Assembly (NCBI RefSeq): GCF_030272615.1
Contig: NC_081413.1
Location: 563,334,010 to 563,398,009 of the forward strand
Source: Cryptomeria japonica
Taxonomy: Eukaryota > Streptophyta > Pinopsida > Cupressales > Cupressaceae
Length of the DNA: 64,000 nucleotides
Reading direction: 5' to 3'
Shown piece after piece: positions 23,598-34,066 of this stretch. Each line of letters opens with the position of its first letter. Position 1 is the first letter of the stretch. The notes below the pieces were generated by a model, which searched no databases, was not told the DNA's origin, and worked only from the letters and a program-made list of their open reading frames with translations. The position numbers and the translations under genes are program-made.

Positions 23598-23821
23598 TCA
23601 AAGGGGGAGTAGTATATATGTGAAAAAGAATAAAAGAGTTGCATACATTAGGGGGAGTTAAGAGTTCCATCCATTAGGGGGAGTTATAGAGTTTTGAAGT
23701 TTTGAGAGACATGGAGTATTTTGCATATTCAGCTCAGGGGGAGTAGGGCAAGATGAAACCAACAGATGAAACCTTGACCATTTTTCACATGAGTGTTGCC
23801 ATCAATGCCAAAGGGGGAGAT
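23598..23821 (+). other. Multiplied polypurine tracts of C2
   Basis: Five purine tracts of the form agggggag occur in about 220 bp (near 23599, 23650, 23679, 23731 and 23810). The last, aaagggggagat, directly abuts the 3' LTR start at 23822 and is the likely plus-strand primer. Repeated tracts upstream of the 3' LTR are a known trait of Sirevirus copia elements. Confidence 0.7.
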
Positions 23822-23837
23822 TGTTGGCAATTGAAAC
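23822..23837 (+). repeat. C2 3' LTR, first 16 bp
   Basis: TGTTGGCAATTGAAAC matches the 5' LTR start at 10462 and is separated from the rest of the 3' LTR (25008-25925) by solo LTR S1. The final gaaac is the left half of S1's target duplication. Confidence 0.8.
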
Positions 23838-25002
23838 TATTAGGAATCAAGAAGGACAACTGAGAGGGGGGGGGGGGTGAATCAGTTGTTAATCGGTTAT
23901 ATATAAATTATAACCCAAATGAAAATTATTCCAACTTAAACTTAGTGTCAGTAAACCGAACTTAAATGTCGGTAAAACAGATTAACAATTATAGTAGTAT
24001 CGGTTTAACTTAATGCATAAAACAGAAAGAGAAACAACATCCACAACACATGACATAGAGATTTTGATGTGGAAACCTTGTAAGGGGAAAAACCACAGCG
24101 GGAAACCTTACCCACAATCAGATGATACTACTACAGATAGTAAGTGTATACAAATGGGGTCTACACATGCAGAAAGGCCAACTGCCTAGAGCTCATTGCT
24201 CAATCACAAAATAGGAGTCACACTCACTACAGTTGGATGGTTAAATCCAATGACAATGTACTGCCTCAGAATAACATCTGCAATGCTGGATTTAGCCAGT
24301 TTGAGCTCTAAACATGAGTGCCAAACACCTTAAAAACCTTCCTTCAACCTTTAGATAATGTCTTCATGATTCACACAAGAATCTGCTTATTTTTGCTCTT
24401 CAATATTCACAGACACTTATACCATACTATACCATACCATACCATACCATACCATGATCTTCAATAAGATCTTACAATTATTTATACAAAACCAAAGACC
24501 TATACATAAGGTTAGCTCACTAAAGATATTACAATTAAATTAATTACAAATAAGTCTTGATGTGATACAATATGTCAACTTCAATACAATATCCAATCAA
24601 TAAACCATTTCCAAGATGTGTCATGCTGATATGGAATAGATATCATGTACCAGTCCATAACTTAGACCCATCTGTTGGTAAAGGTAAATCTACCAACCCA
24701 ATTAGATGAATAAGAAAAACACCAAATCCAAACATTCAATCCATATCTTCAACATAACCAAATGATCTTCAGATGATAACAAGTCATCATCACTGTCGGT
24801 GAACCATATAACCTTCCTGTGAACATATACCAGTGACTGTGCATATGCCACTAACCATGCCAGTGAACACAATGTGCTGGTTCAACAATAAACCAATATA
24901 ACCATAGTGCCAAATCAACAATGTAGACCTCCAAGAAGATAAGTGTTGACATCAATGAAAAAACCAATGCAACACATGACAAAGTCATCCATAATACCAA
25001 CA
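23838..25002 (-). repeat. Solo LTR S1 of a copia element
   Basis: This 1165-bp insertion in the C2 3' LTR is flanked by gaaac (23833-23837) and aaaac (25003-25007). On the minus strand it begins TGTTGGTATTATGG. The other end, TATTAGG on the plus strand, departs from TG by one base. It has the G-run motif near 23862-23880, the conserved aaaaaccacagcggga block and a minus-strand TATA box (24479-24486). No internal coding region, hence a solo LTR. Confidence 0.7.
24421..24455. repeat. Pentanucleotide microsatellite (ACCAT)n
   Basis: About seven copies of accat, with one imperfect unit, inside solo LTR S1. Confidence 0.85.
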
Positions 25003-25007
25003 AAAAC

Positions 25008-25925
25008 TCTATTGGTTGGTTTCACTATGTTATCATTGATGGCAAAATGATTTTGCATTCTGACTTCATATGGTGTATCGACAGGTACTTCATAGATTCT
25101 ACACCGACACCAACACTGGGACCAACACTGGTAGGTCAGGAGGATTTCTTTGGTCACCGACAATGTAGGCCGACATGGTATAGTAAACGTTATTGGTATT
25201 GGAGGCCGACTTATCCTAGATCCGACATCAACAATTTGTTTTAATGTTTATACATTTATGTTATCTGGCCGACATGTAATCTTATATTGTATATATTTTT
25301 GTAAGCCGACATAAGGCATAAAAGTTGTATGGGGTATATAGGTCAATTTGATTAGATCATTTTGACATATATAGAGATAAGGACATGAGATAGGAGATTA
25401 TGATATGATGTGAAATATATCAGAGAGATTATGTATGTCAGGAATTTATTGTTAGGGTTATTCTGGTAAGGGGTTTAGGGTTTCAGACCAGAACATACAA
25501 AGCTTAAACCAAAACTGTATTCAAGCATAGAAGATGCTATCTTAGCAGTTCACACTTCTCCAGATTGTTGTCTGGAATTTTATGTACTCAGTGAGGCTCC
25601 TTTTGTATTGAACAATGTGCTCTAGGCTGTAAGCCTTCCTGTAAGTGCATGCCCCTCATATTTTGTAATATCTCTTCATATGGCCAATGGATTGATATTG
25701 TGGGTCACAAATCCCACCATGGTTTTTCCTCTTTGAGGTTTTCCACGTATAAATCTATGTGTTATGGTTCACATTGATGTGTTTGGCTTATTGGTTGCTT
25801 TACTTCTTTCAATTCTGTATGTACCAGTATAAAATTTGGTGTATGAATGCTTTGTTAAGGCTAAAATCTACTATTCTGCTATAACACTGATTCACCCCCC
25901 CTCTCAGTGTTATTGGTTTCCAACA
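25008..25925 (+). repeat. C2 3' LTR, main part
   Basis: It resumes at tctattggttggtttcac after S1 and ends ggtttccaaca. It aligns over its length with the two halves of the 5' LTR. The TATAAAT in ccacgtataaat is at 25748-25754, and ttcaccccccctctcagtg lies about 40 bp from the end. Numerous differences from the 5' LTR indicate an older insertion than E1. Confidence 0.85.
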
Positions 25926-25930
25926 ATTTT

Positions 25931-26454
25931 AGCCAGATTTGTGCTCCCATGTTAGAGAGACCATCAGTGGTGGACAAAAGTGAAAATTTTCATGGACCAA
26001 GGAGGCAGATGAAGCATTTGAAATATTAAAAAAAAAGGCATCACAACAACCGGTTCTTACCTTACCAGATTTTGACAAAATCTTTCGGATTGAATGTGAT
26101 GCAAGTCATTTGGCAATAGGTGCAATACTTCATCAGGAAGGTAGGCCAATTGCATTTTTTAGTGAAAAAATGAATGGTGCTAAAAAGATATATTCTTCCC
26201 ATGATTTGGAGATGTATGCATTAGTCGAGGCACTAAAGAAGTGGAGGCATTATTGAATTCCCAAAGAGTTTGTTGTGTATACATATAATTAGGCACTAAG
26301 CTTCCTAAATAGTCAAGAGAAATTGAGCCATAGGCATATGAAGTGGGTTGAGTCCATTTAGGTCTACACCTTTACAATGAAACACAAGAAAGGTGTCTCA
26401 AACAAAGTTGCAAATTATCTTAGTAGGAGGGTACTAACAATTTCAGAAATCTAG
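25931..26454 (+). pseudogene. pol: RT connection and RNase H of element B, resumed after C2
   Basis: Immediately after the ATTTT duplication the coding resumes as SQICAPMLE (thumb region), then VLTLPDFDKIFRIECDASHLAIGAILHQ with RNase H catalytic Asp, IAFFSEKMNGAKKIYSSHDLEMYALVEALKKWRHY, and the distal part up to SNKVANYLSRR. There are in-frame stops near 26255, 26291 and 26359. It is continuous with the RT fragment ending at 10461 once C2 is removed. Confidence 0.75.
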
Positions 26455-27531
26455 TTGGAGAGTGTAGGAGTTGATTCCCTCAAGGGTATGTATGCTGCAG
26501 ATGAAGATTTCAAATACATCTACAAGGTATGCACTGAGTTTGGTAGCCAGTATCATTTAGAGTATTCTGATTATTTGATTCAAGGTGGTCTTCTTTTCAA
26601 AGGATGCCAATTATGCATTCCTAAATGTTCAATGAGGGATAACATAATTAAGGAGAAGCATAGTGGTTGTATGGGGGGACACTTTGGATTAGACAAAACT
26701 CTTGAGTTGGTGAGAAGATTTTATCACTGGCCTAAATTGCAGACAGATGTCAAAAAATTTGTGGATTCATGTGTGGTGTGTCAAAAGGCCAAAGGGACAA
26801 CAACAAATGCAAGACTATACCAACCATTTCCCATTCCTTCAAGACCTTGGGAAAGTGTGAGCATGGATTTTGCGATGGGTTTTTGAAGAACTCAAAATGG
26901 TTTTGACATTGTTTTTGTGGTTGTTGACAAGTTTATCAAGATGGCATATTTATTTCCATGCAAGAGCACAAGTGATGCTACATATGTTGCAAAACCTTTC
27001 TTTCATGAAGTTGTGAGAATACATGGTTTACCCTTGAACATTGTGTCAAACAGAGATGTGAAATTTGTAGGATGTTTTTAGAGGACTTTATGGAGGAAGT
27101 TAGGCACAAACTTGTCTTTTAGTTCAGCTTATCATCCTGAAACAGATGGCCAAACAGAACTGGTCAATAGGTCACTCAGAAATTTGTTAAGGTGCCTCAC
27201 CAAGGAGCATGGTGAAAAGTAGGATTCCATCATCTCCCAAGCAGAATATGCCTATAATGATTTTTTGAATATGAGTACCAGAAGGATCCCTTTCCAAATT
27301 TCCTATGAACTAAATCCAAGAGGTGTACTGGAATTGAGAAATATACCCTCAACTGAACATATCAGTGCTTGTGGAGAAGAATTTACTGAAGGGATAAAGG
27401 AGATTCATGACCAAGTCTAGATGCAATTTTAGAGAAGTACAAAGAAGTACAAGGAGTAGGTTGATAGAAGAAAGAGAGATGTGTAGTTTCAAGTTGGAGA
27501 CATGGTATGGGTCAATCTATAAAAGGAGAGA
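26455..27531 (+). pseudogene. pol: Integrase of element B
   Basis: A 143-codon frame (26455-26886) contains the zinc-binding domain H-x-GH...C-x2-C (KHSGCMGGHFGLDKT to SCVVCQKAK). The catalytic core follows in the same frame past several stops, with first Asp in SMDFAMGF, the second-Asp motif as VSNRDVKFVG and Glu in DGQTELVNRSLRNLL. The usual SDRD is SNRD, so the catalytic Asp is replaced by Asn at 27049-27051. The core has TGA/TAG stops near 26884, 27079 and 27221, so it is inactive. Confidence 0.8.
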
Positions 27532-27888
27532 TTGCCAAAAGGGAAACACACAAAGCTCATGATGAGAAAGGTTGGACCTTGTCCAATACTCAAGAAGGTT
27601 GGGAAAAATGCATATGAAATCCAATTACCTTCAGATACAGGTATATCACTAATCTTTAATGTTGTAGATCTGACGCCATTCAAAGGTACAATGCAGGAAG
27701 ATGGTACATTTCTAGTGGAGGATGCTGCAGACATACCAAAAGAATTTCCAAGTCAAGGGCCACCCAAAATTGGAAGTATAGTGGACACCAAGATTATGAA
27801 GAAAACTAGGAATAAGGTCTACAAACAATACCTTGTCAAGTGGCAAGGACTCCCTGAGGCAAATGCAGTATGGATGGATGAAGACTAG
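27532..27888 (+). pseudogene. pol: Integrase C-terminus with chromodomain
   Basis: This 118-codon frame starts with the GPF/Y-like module (KHTKLMMRKVGPCPILKKVGKNAYEIQLP), then FNVVDLTPFKG. It ends with a chromodomain-like IVDTKIMKKTRNKVYKQYLVKWQGLPEANAVWMDED. The YLVKWQG and W-MDE positions match chromoviral integrases, where the domain steers insertion to chromatin marks. A TAG ends it where the family normally adds about 15 more residues. Confidence 0.75.
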
Positions 27889-28699
27889 ATGAAAAACCAT
27901 GGGATTACATTGTTAGAACTCATCTCAAGTGGACTTGAGATTCAATCACCCAAGGAGTATGGTGCAGGAGCATCCAAAGACACAAATGAAGACATAAATG
28001 AAGTCTAAATGAGTCTAATATCACCCATGAGGTGAAAATGATCATCTGAAATAGGTTGATAGTTTTGTGAGTCAATAAGACCCAATTGATTAAGGCATTG
28101 TCATGGTTGCATTTTATAAGCCACCATGGATAAATGACCATGTGGGTTAGTAGGAGTATAGGAATGAGTTAGGAAAAAAAATATTGGTCTTAAAAACATC
28201 AGACCAATCCTTGGAAAAGGTAAAATACACCTTGGAGTCACCAAATTTGAAAAGTGCAAGTTGAGAACTTTTGTTGTCATTGCAAAATGTTGTAAAAAGG
28301 GATAACTAATCCTCCAACGGTTCTGAAGTTTGAAAAGTGGTTGGAAACCATTAGGGAGGCTATATTATGCCCACTTGGATCTATTTTAGGTTGTTGTTGG
28401 TGTAGTTGTTGAAGTTGATGGAATTTGATGATGTTTTGGAGTTTGGAGCAATACAATATACTCAGAGTTTTCTGAAATTCTATATTTTTTCGCTATTCAT
28501 TTTTGATCGATACAAATTGATGGATGTATGAGACAAATTATATGAGTTAGGGAAGTCTCTTACCTTTCATTTGAATCAAGTCTGAGGTTTTGTAACAACC
28601 GATTTGTAGGGATCCATCCAAATCTAACCAGATTGGTCACAAACCTTGACGACACCTAGGGTTTCACTGTAAAGATGCCTTTAATCTGACATCTTCACC
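27889..28699 (+). other. 3' non-coding segment of element B
   Basis: About 0.8 kb between the chromodomain stop and the right terminal repeat. All frames contain frequent stops and I see no domain. No clean polypurine tract is visible just before 28700, which leaves the exact LTR start uncertain. Confidence 0.5.
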
Positions 28700-29472
28700 A
28701 GAGGACCAAACAAACTATGGGAAAATTTTAGAAGGGCCCTTGTATTATAAGATTTTTGTGTTGGTTTGCAAGGAGGCTCCAAGCCCAAAGAGATTGAATT
28801 GACCCTAGGCGGACGTCTCTATGTGACCGCCTAAACTATAGAAGTGGAAATCACTTGCAAAAGATAAAGAAGATGTGATCAAGTCTTGAAACCTTGGATT
28901 TTGTGGTTTGACACCTTAAACCACCTTGAAAAAGTGACGGTTTAGTCGGGGGGATAATACAAGGGGTACTTGCTTTGTAAATTAGGCCTAATTGGCTTAA
29001 TTAGGTCTGAAAGGACAGTAAGGGTACAAACCATTCTAATTGTGGTTAGAGTCTAAGACTTTGGAGAATTCTATAACTAGATAAAGGGTATTTGAATCTA
29101 CCTTTATTTTGTCTTGTCCTTTGGAATTTTGTTAAGTTGTATTTGGAAAACTCAACTGGTAGGGCTGCTAGACAATATGATAGTTGTGAGGAAAGTATTC
29201 CCTAACACATCTGATAGCCAGATCTTATGGGTGTTTTGTGTTGGTTGGACCACCAATAGACAAAATCCAATAGGTTTCCATCCCACCGATACTGGAAGGT
29301 ACTAAACCAGTTTACACAAGGGTAGAGTGTTTTCATCATACCGATACCGGAAGATACTAAACCGGTATGGATCCGGTCACACAAATTGTTGTGTGAGTTG
29401 AGAATTTGGTAGGTGTGTTGTTCACACCTTGAACAAACAAAATAACTTTTTTTTGACATAGTAGTTGTGGGT
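28700..29472 (+). repeat. Right terminal repeat (probable 3' LTR) of element B
   Basis: Direct repeat of 7358-8137. The start agaggaccaaacaa, a central tract around 28980-29030 with gcctaattggcttaatta, and the end gacatagtagttgtgggt are shared. Small ORFs in it are conserved between the two copies only as DNA and have no recognisable domain. Confidence 0.6.
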
Positions 29473-31231
29473 GAGAGAAGGTTTTCACCTAGTTGTTGCC
29501 TAGCTTTGCATCATAAACTTTAGTACAAAAATATACTTTTAATTATTTTTTGTATATATATTTTTCAATAAATTTGAAATGTTGCGTGTACTAAAATATA
29601 ACTCTTTCCATTTGGCATTGCCTTTTTTCTTAATTGTTTATCCAAATTAGAAAATAATTACATCATCTTGACATAGAATCTTTTCTCTAGTGCATTTTTT
29701 TTCAAAAAAAATTAAACTAATTTTAGTATTTTTCCTTTACAAGATAATCAACCTCATATTTTAGTGTTGATGACCTACTTTCAATAAAAATAAAATATAA
29801 AATATAAAGTATTAAAATAATTAAAATATTAAAAGATATATATTTTAGAAAATTCACTTATAAATCTATAGAAGGGTATTTTTTACATTTTGAAAAAAAA
29901 AAAATTATAAGAGTAGGAGTTGATGAAACATAAAATTTTTTAATTTTTTTTTGGTAATTAGACCCAAAGTGGTATAAAATATACATTTAGTAGATAATTC
30001 CAATTGGAAAAGTTGTGGCCCATATATAATATAGCTATAATGAATCTCTATAGACCATATGTTTTTCTAAAATTATTTTTTTGTTAGAATTACTTGAATT
30101 CACTTGTGATGATAAGTTGGCCTGAAGCGTGACACAATTTTGTGCTTTTACCCGTGCGTGCGCGTTTGTGTGTATTAATAGTTCATACCAAGCTATCAAA
30201 GGCATTGGAGAAATAATTATTGTAAAAATGCCCACCTTCATTATGTTATTAATGTTATAGTATTCTAAAGTAATATAATCAATTAAAAATAGAACAACAT
30301 TATTTTACCAAAATATGCATAACATTATTTACGTACATGATGATTAAAAATAGTAAAACTTACCATCATGAAAGTTGACATATGGCCACAACAACCAACA
30401 TGTCTTGACATTGAAGGTCCAACATCCAATTGTTCATATCATCAAATCTGAAATTTAAGATTAACGTTAGTAAATTACAAAAAATCTTACATTTACTATA
30501 TTTACAATTTTGTTACAAATTACATACCTATATAATTGAAATGACCACTTCATTAGGAGTTGAAAGGCTAACATATGTAGGGTGAGTGATCTAACTCTAT
30601 ATTTTTATATTAAATATAATTATTTATTATAATTTTCATTCATAATAGATTAAAATAGTTAATATTAGATTAAAACTTAGGAATTACAATAAACTATATA
30701 ACCTTATTGAAAATTACGTGTTAATAAGTGCCAAAGGTCCTATCTAATAACTAATATGATAAAATGATAGCATCTAATATGGATGTATTTAGCTCTTGGA
30801 CTTATATGGAATAATATTCAAAATATGGAGTGTCATCTCTAATGTGTATATCTTTAGCATCCTTAGAACCATAATCATATATAGATCCATAGGAATGATA
30901 AAGGTATGGTGACTAGTGACACCTAGGATCCTCACCCTCATTGCCCTATAAAAGAGGCTTGTTATGTTATAATATTTTTTGTGCAAAGGAACTGATAGAC
31001 TATAAGGTCTATACCTCAATGCTCCCCTTCATAGAAAAAGAGAGAATGAAATGTTGAATATATGGCCACACTAGGGGCTTCAATAGTTTTTCCTAGGCAT
31101 GATGTAGTCCCCTATCCTATGTAGATACTTTACCTCTACCTTGTAAATCACACATATCAAATTAATTCTAAATCCCATTAAAAAAAACTCATAATAGGGT
31201 TTCCTTAAGAAATATTACAACACCTCATGAT
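29473..31231. other. AT-rich DNA without recognisable features
   Basis: About 1.75 kb between element B and the truncated copia LTR. It is very AT-rich, with long A or T runs (around 29700-29950) and short ORFs below 80 codons with no domain. I see no LTR ends, tRNA or other gene. It may be old decayed transposon or unique DNA. Confidence 0.6.
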
Positions 31232-31476
31232 TGTTAGAATATTCTGATACTGGGAGTAAACTGAGAGGGGGGGTGAATCAGTTTACTCACGATAACATCA
31301 ATCAATTCAATTATCAACCTTAAACCAGAGCACAACTCAATGAAGAATATAACATGAAAACACAACACACATAACACCAATATTTTTACGTGGAAAATCT
31401 AGAAAGGGAAAAACCACAATGGGAAACCCTACCCACAATTAGATGAATACTTTGCAGTAATATTGTGAATAATTAC
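31232..31476 (-). repeat. Truncated copia-type LTR, cut by element D
   Basis: It begins tgttagaatattctg, has the G-run motif (gagagggggggtgaatc near 31261-31277) and the conserved block gggaaaaaccacaatggga. It stops at 31476 where the D LTR begins. No primer site lies to its left, so it is a solo or 3' LTR in minus orientation. The remainder should lie beyond the far end of D. Confidence 0.65.
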
Positions 31477-33001
31477 TGTATGCGGGAAAAGCGGGGCGAT
31501 GAAACTCAAAATGTGAAAAATGTTGTTCAAAGGGCTTGTCCACACACCCACAGGAATTCTTGGTGCAAGTTATGGAGTCATGAAGAATGACTCAACTTCC
31601 CAAGGTAGGTTCCATGGTTCTCTATCTCACAAGGTCCCTCAAGCCAATGCCTTCGCTCTCAGATCATTGAGCAAAGTGACTTAGGGATGACAAATGCAAG
31701 AACAAGAGATGCTTTAGATTGATTTTAACATGAAATGCATCCTATTTATGCATGATTCTATAAATAAGTTAAACTAGATTATAAGATGACAAGGTTAGTA
31801 GAAATACTATCCTAACATGATATACTAGTTAATTATTTAAGCTAAATGATAACAAAAATACTCTAAAATGCTTATTAGATTAATTCCTATTACAAAGAGA
31901 GGCTAGATGTATTGATAAAATTGAGCATAAGTGAGATACTAAAAGCTTGGATGATCCTTGAAATGGAGGAATGAGAGCTCTATTTATAGGGAAAATAGGG
32001 CAATAGAAGGTCAAGATTGAAGGAGTTAATCAAGGGTTAGGATTGAAAGTTATCAATCCATGTTTACAATTTTCACCAATGAAATGGTGACAATTGTCAA
32101 CATAAAAATGCTTGAGAGGAGAGGTAAGAAGCATTAAACGCTTGAGAAGACCTCATGGTTACCTTAGAAGGTAAGGGTTCAGGTTAGGTTAGGGTTATCC
32201 AATGGATAAAGATTTTATCCAAAGGATAAACTCTTGTGCGAAGGTTAAAGGGATAATCATGGTCAAAGCAATAAATGCTTGAGGAGACACATGGGTTAGA
32301 AGAAGGTTAAGTTAGTCAAAAAGTCTCTAACCATGCCACTAAGGGTTAGTTAACCATTAATGGTTTGAAGACTTTGGGGACAAATTTGTAAGAGTCCTTC
32401 CAAATTTGGGGGTATTCAACAAGTTAGCTTGTTGAAGGCATAAAGGCTTTAATGCCTTTTGAAGACTTTACTCCAAATTTGAGAAGTGACCTCCTCAAAT
32501 TTAGGGAAAGGGGATAATTGATGGGTTTAGGCTAATTAATAGGATTAGATGGATTCTTAGAAGAAATTAGTAATAGGGTTAGGATGCAAGTGGGAGATGT
32601 AGGAAAATGCAAGTGGATGAGGAATAATAGGATTAATTAAAATAAATTGCTTTATTTCAATTTGGTTGCAAATGGGGAATTAAAAAAATTAGATTTATTT
32701 AATTGGGGAAAACTATTTAATTAAACATAAATTTAATTAAAAAGTAGAGAGAAGGGATTTAATTAAATAAAATGATTTATTCAATTAAATGATGTAAAGG
32801 ACTTAAGTGAGTTTAAATAAATAAATTGAATAATTTTTTTAATTAAATAGAAGAATGTGGATAAATAAATTGAATAATTTTTTTAATTAAATAGAAGAAT
32901 GTGGATGATTTAATTAAATTAGATTTAACTAAATAGAGGAATGAGAATAAAATGAACATTAAATATTCATTTGGGAATATGGTCATTTTTATACGTCTAC
33001 A
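31477..33001 (-). repeat. 3' LTR of element D
   Basis: 1525 bp, starting on the minus strand TGTAGACGTATAAAAATGACC and ending CATACA, the same ends as the E1 LTRs. TATA box (minus TATAAATA) at 31981-31988. A 44-bp tandem duplication (32820-32863 and 32864-32907) explains most of the extra length relative to the 1471-bp E1 LTR. Confidence 0.9.
32820..32907. repeat. 44-bp tandem duplication in D 3' LTR
   Basis: Two adjacent copies of a unit beginning aataaattgaataattttt. The E1 LTRs have only one. Confidence 0.85.
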
Positions 33002-33015
33002 TTTTGCCCCTCTTT
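33002..33015 (-). other. Polypurine tract of element D
   Basis: The minus strand reads AAAGAGGGGCAAAA, directly before the 3' LTR. It is identical to the tract in E1 at 50910-50923. Confidence 0.85.
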
Positions 33016-33033
33016 GAAGTGACGTGTGTGCAC
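33016..33033 (+). promoter_or_regulatory. Conserved TGACGTG box beside polypurine tract (D)
   Basis: gaagtgacgtgtgtgcac is conserved in E1 (reverse strand, 50892-50909). TGACGTG is a typical plant bZIP core, about 300 bp upstream of the antisense TATA box. It could equally be conserved because it flanks the polypurine tract. Confidence 0.35.
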
Positions 33034-33149
33034 ATGTTGATTCAAAGAAAAATGCCATGTCATCATGATTTGGTTATGATTAGTGTGATGTCATGTCAAG
33101 ATGTTCATGTCTTGCCCTAGATTCGATAAATGATGTTGATAATGGCCTC

Positions 33150-33254
33150 TTGGGAGATGAATCAAAATTTTGAAAATTGGATTTGTTTTGATAAATGTGA
33201 TTGCATTTTAGGTTTTTGTCTATGTTGAATGTGATATGTTGATTCATCTTCCAA
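33150..33254. repeat. Conserved inverted repeat near D 3' end
   Basis: Arms 33150-33165 (ttgggagatgaatcaa) and 33239-33254 (ttgattcatcttccaa) pair with one mismatch around a 73-bp loop. E1 has the same hairpin with a compensated base pair. Confidence 0.65.
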
Positions 33255-33334
33255 TAATGATGTTTGCGAGGGTTAGAAATGAGACCACAAGCAATTTATG
33301 TGCTCATCCATGCAACCCTAATTTTCATTTACCC

Positions 33335-33342
33335 TATAAAAA
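33335..33342 (+). promoter_or_regulatory. Antisense-promoter TATA box of element D
   Basis: ccctataaaaagg on the plus strand, antisense to pol, lies upstream of the octamer array and PMD gene. E1 has a TATAAAAG at the matching place (50554-50561). Confidence 0.55.
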
Positions 33343-33520
33343 GGTGTGATTTATTTTGTCTCACTTGTGCTTGTTGACTTTGGAGAAAGTGACACTTGGA
33401 GAAAAAGACAAAATGCCAATTCCTTTTGCTTCTCATCAATTTGATCGCATTCGGAGGTATCGGAGGCCCGCCACATCGGGGTTAAACAGTTTTGAATTTT
33501 GCCATGCGAATTTAACAATT

Positions 33521-33958
33521 TAGCGCGTCAGGGTTAAACCGTAGCGCATACGATAGGTTTCATAGCACATAGAGTTTAATGAAGTAGGGTAGCGTCTGGG
33601 TAGATTAGGATAGAGCAGTGGTAGGTTAGGGTAGTACGTAGGGTTAGGTTAGCGCATCAGGATCACAAGGATGTGCATAGGGGGAAAAGGGTAGCGCGTA
33701 GGAAAGACCTAGCACATAGGGTTAGCCGGGGCTCGCATGGGTAGTATAGGATAACGCATAGGTATGACCTAGCGCGTAGGGTTAGGTTCACAGTGCAAAG
33801 ACCAATTAGGATAGCGCATAGCGTAGAAGTAGCGCAAAGGGTAGTTTAGGTGATGTGTAGATAGGACAAGGTAGCACATAGGCAGCAGCTAGCGCGTAGG
33901 GTTAATGGGGTAGCACATTTATAGGAAAGGGTAGTGCATAGGCAACAACTTAGTGCGT
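33521..33958 (+). repeat. Octamer array in antisense leader of D (60-bp higher-order unit)
   Basis: About 22 copies of TAGCGCRT or CpG-decayed variants, starting at 33521, 33542, 33563, 33590 and then at spacings 21, 21, 18 repeated six times (33590, 33650, 33710, 33770, 33830, 33890). The motif reads toward the PMD gene. Spacer sequence is partly conserved (tagg, gttagg). Confidence 0.85.
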
Positions 33959-34061
33959 AGATAAAACTTTTTAGTGAATTAGAGGAAAAATTGGGGTAAA
34001 GTAGGATTTTGGATGAAGAAAAATAGGTAGGCTTTTGCCTATTTTTGCTGGGATGGGTGTG

Positions 34062-34066
34062 AATAT
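34062..34066. repeat. Target-site duplication of E1, left
   Basis: AATAT, identical to the right flank at 52395-52399. Five bases is normal for Ty3 integrase. Confidence 0.9.

Larger units (their letters stand above)
10462..25925 (+). mobile_element. Element C2: pol-less copia-like (Sirevirus-like) LTR element
   Basis: It is bounded by ATTTT duplications at 10457-10461 and 25926-25930 and by TGTTGG...CCAACA LTR ends. The order is 5' LTR (split by N1), tRNA-iMet primer site, coiled-coil/zinc-knuckle ORF, long unknown ORF, multiplied polypurine tracts, and 3' LTR (split by S1). No protease, integrase, RT or RNase H was found in its own sequence, so it must be non-autonomous. Confidence 0.85.
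7358..29472 (+). mobile_element. Element B: chromovirus-type Ty3/gypsy retrotransposon, split by C2
   Basis: Two directly repeated ends of about 775 bp (7358-8137 and 28700-29472) bracket gag, protease and RT on the left and RNase H, integrase and chromodomain on the right. The polyprotein is interrupted within the RT/RNase H connection by C2 at 10462-25925, flanked by ATTTT on both sides. Many stops and frameshifts show an old copy. The chromodomain at the integrase C-terminus places it with chromoviruses. Confidence 0.8.

Noticed and set aside
23862-23880. G-quadruplex from the 12-G run (and similar runs in other copia LTRs)
   Set aside because: A single G run is not a four-run G4 motif. 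It is explained as the conserved LTR-end motif with length slippage.
29473-31231. Possible host gene between element B and D
   Set aside because: Only very short ORFs, extreme AT content, no domain, no splice-supported reading frame that I can see.
31477-33001. D 3' LTR as a third LTR of E1 from tandem recombination
   Set aside because: It is in the opposite orientation, 1525 bp rather than 1471 bp, and more diverged. E1 has its own AATAT duplication.
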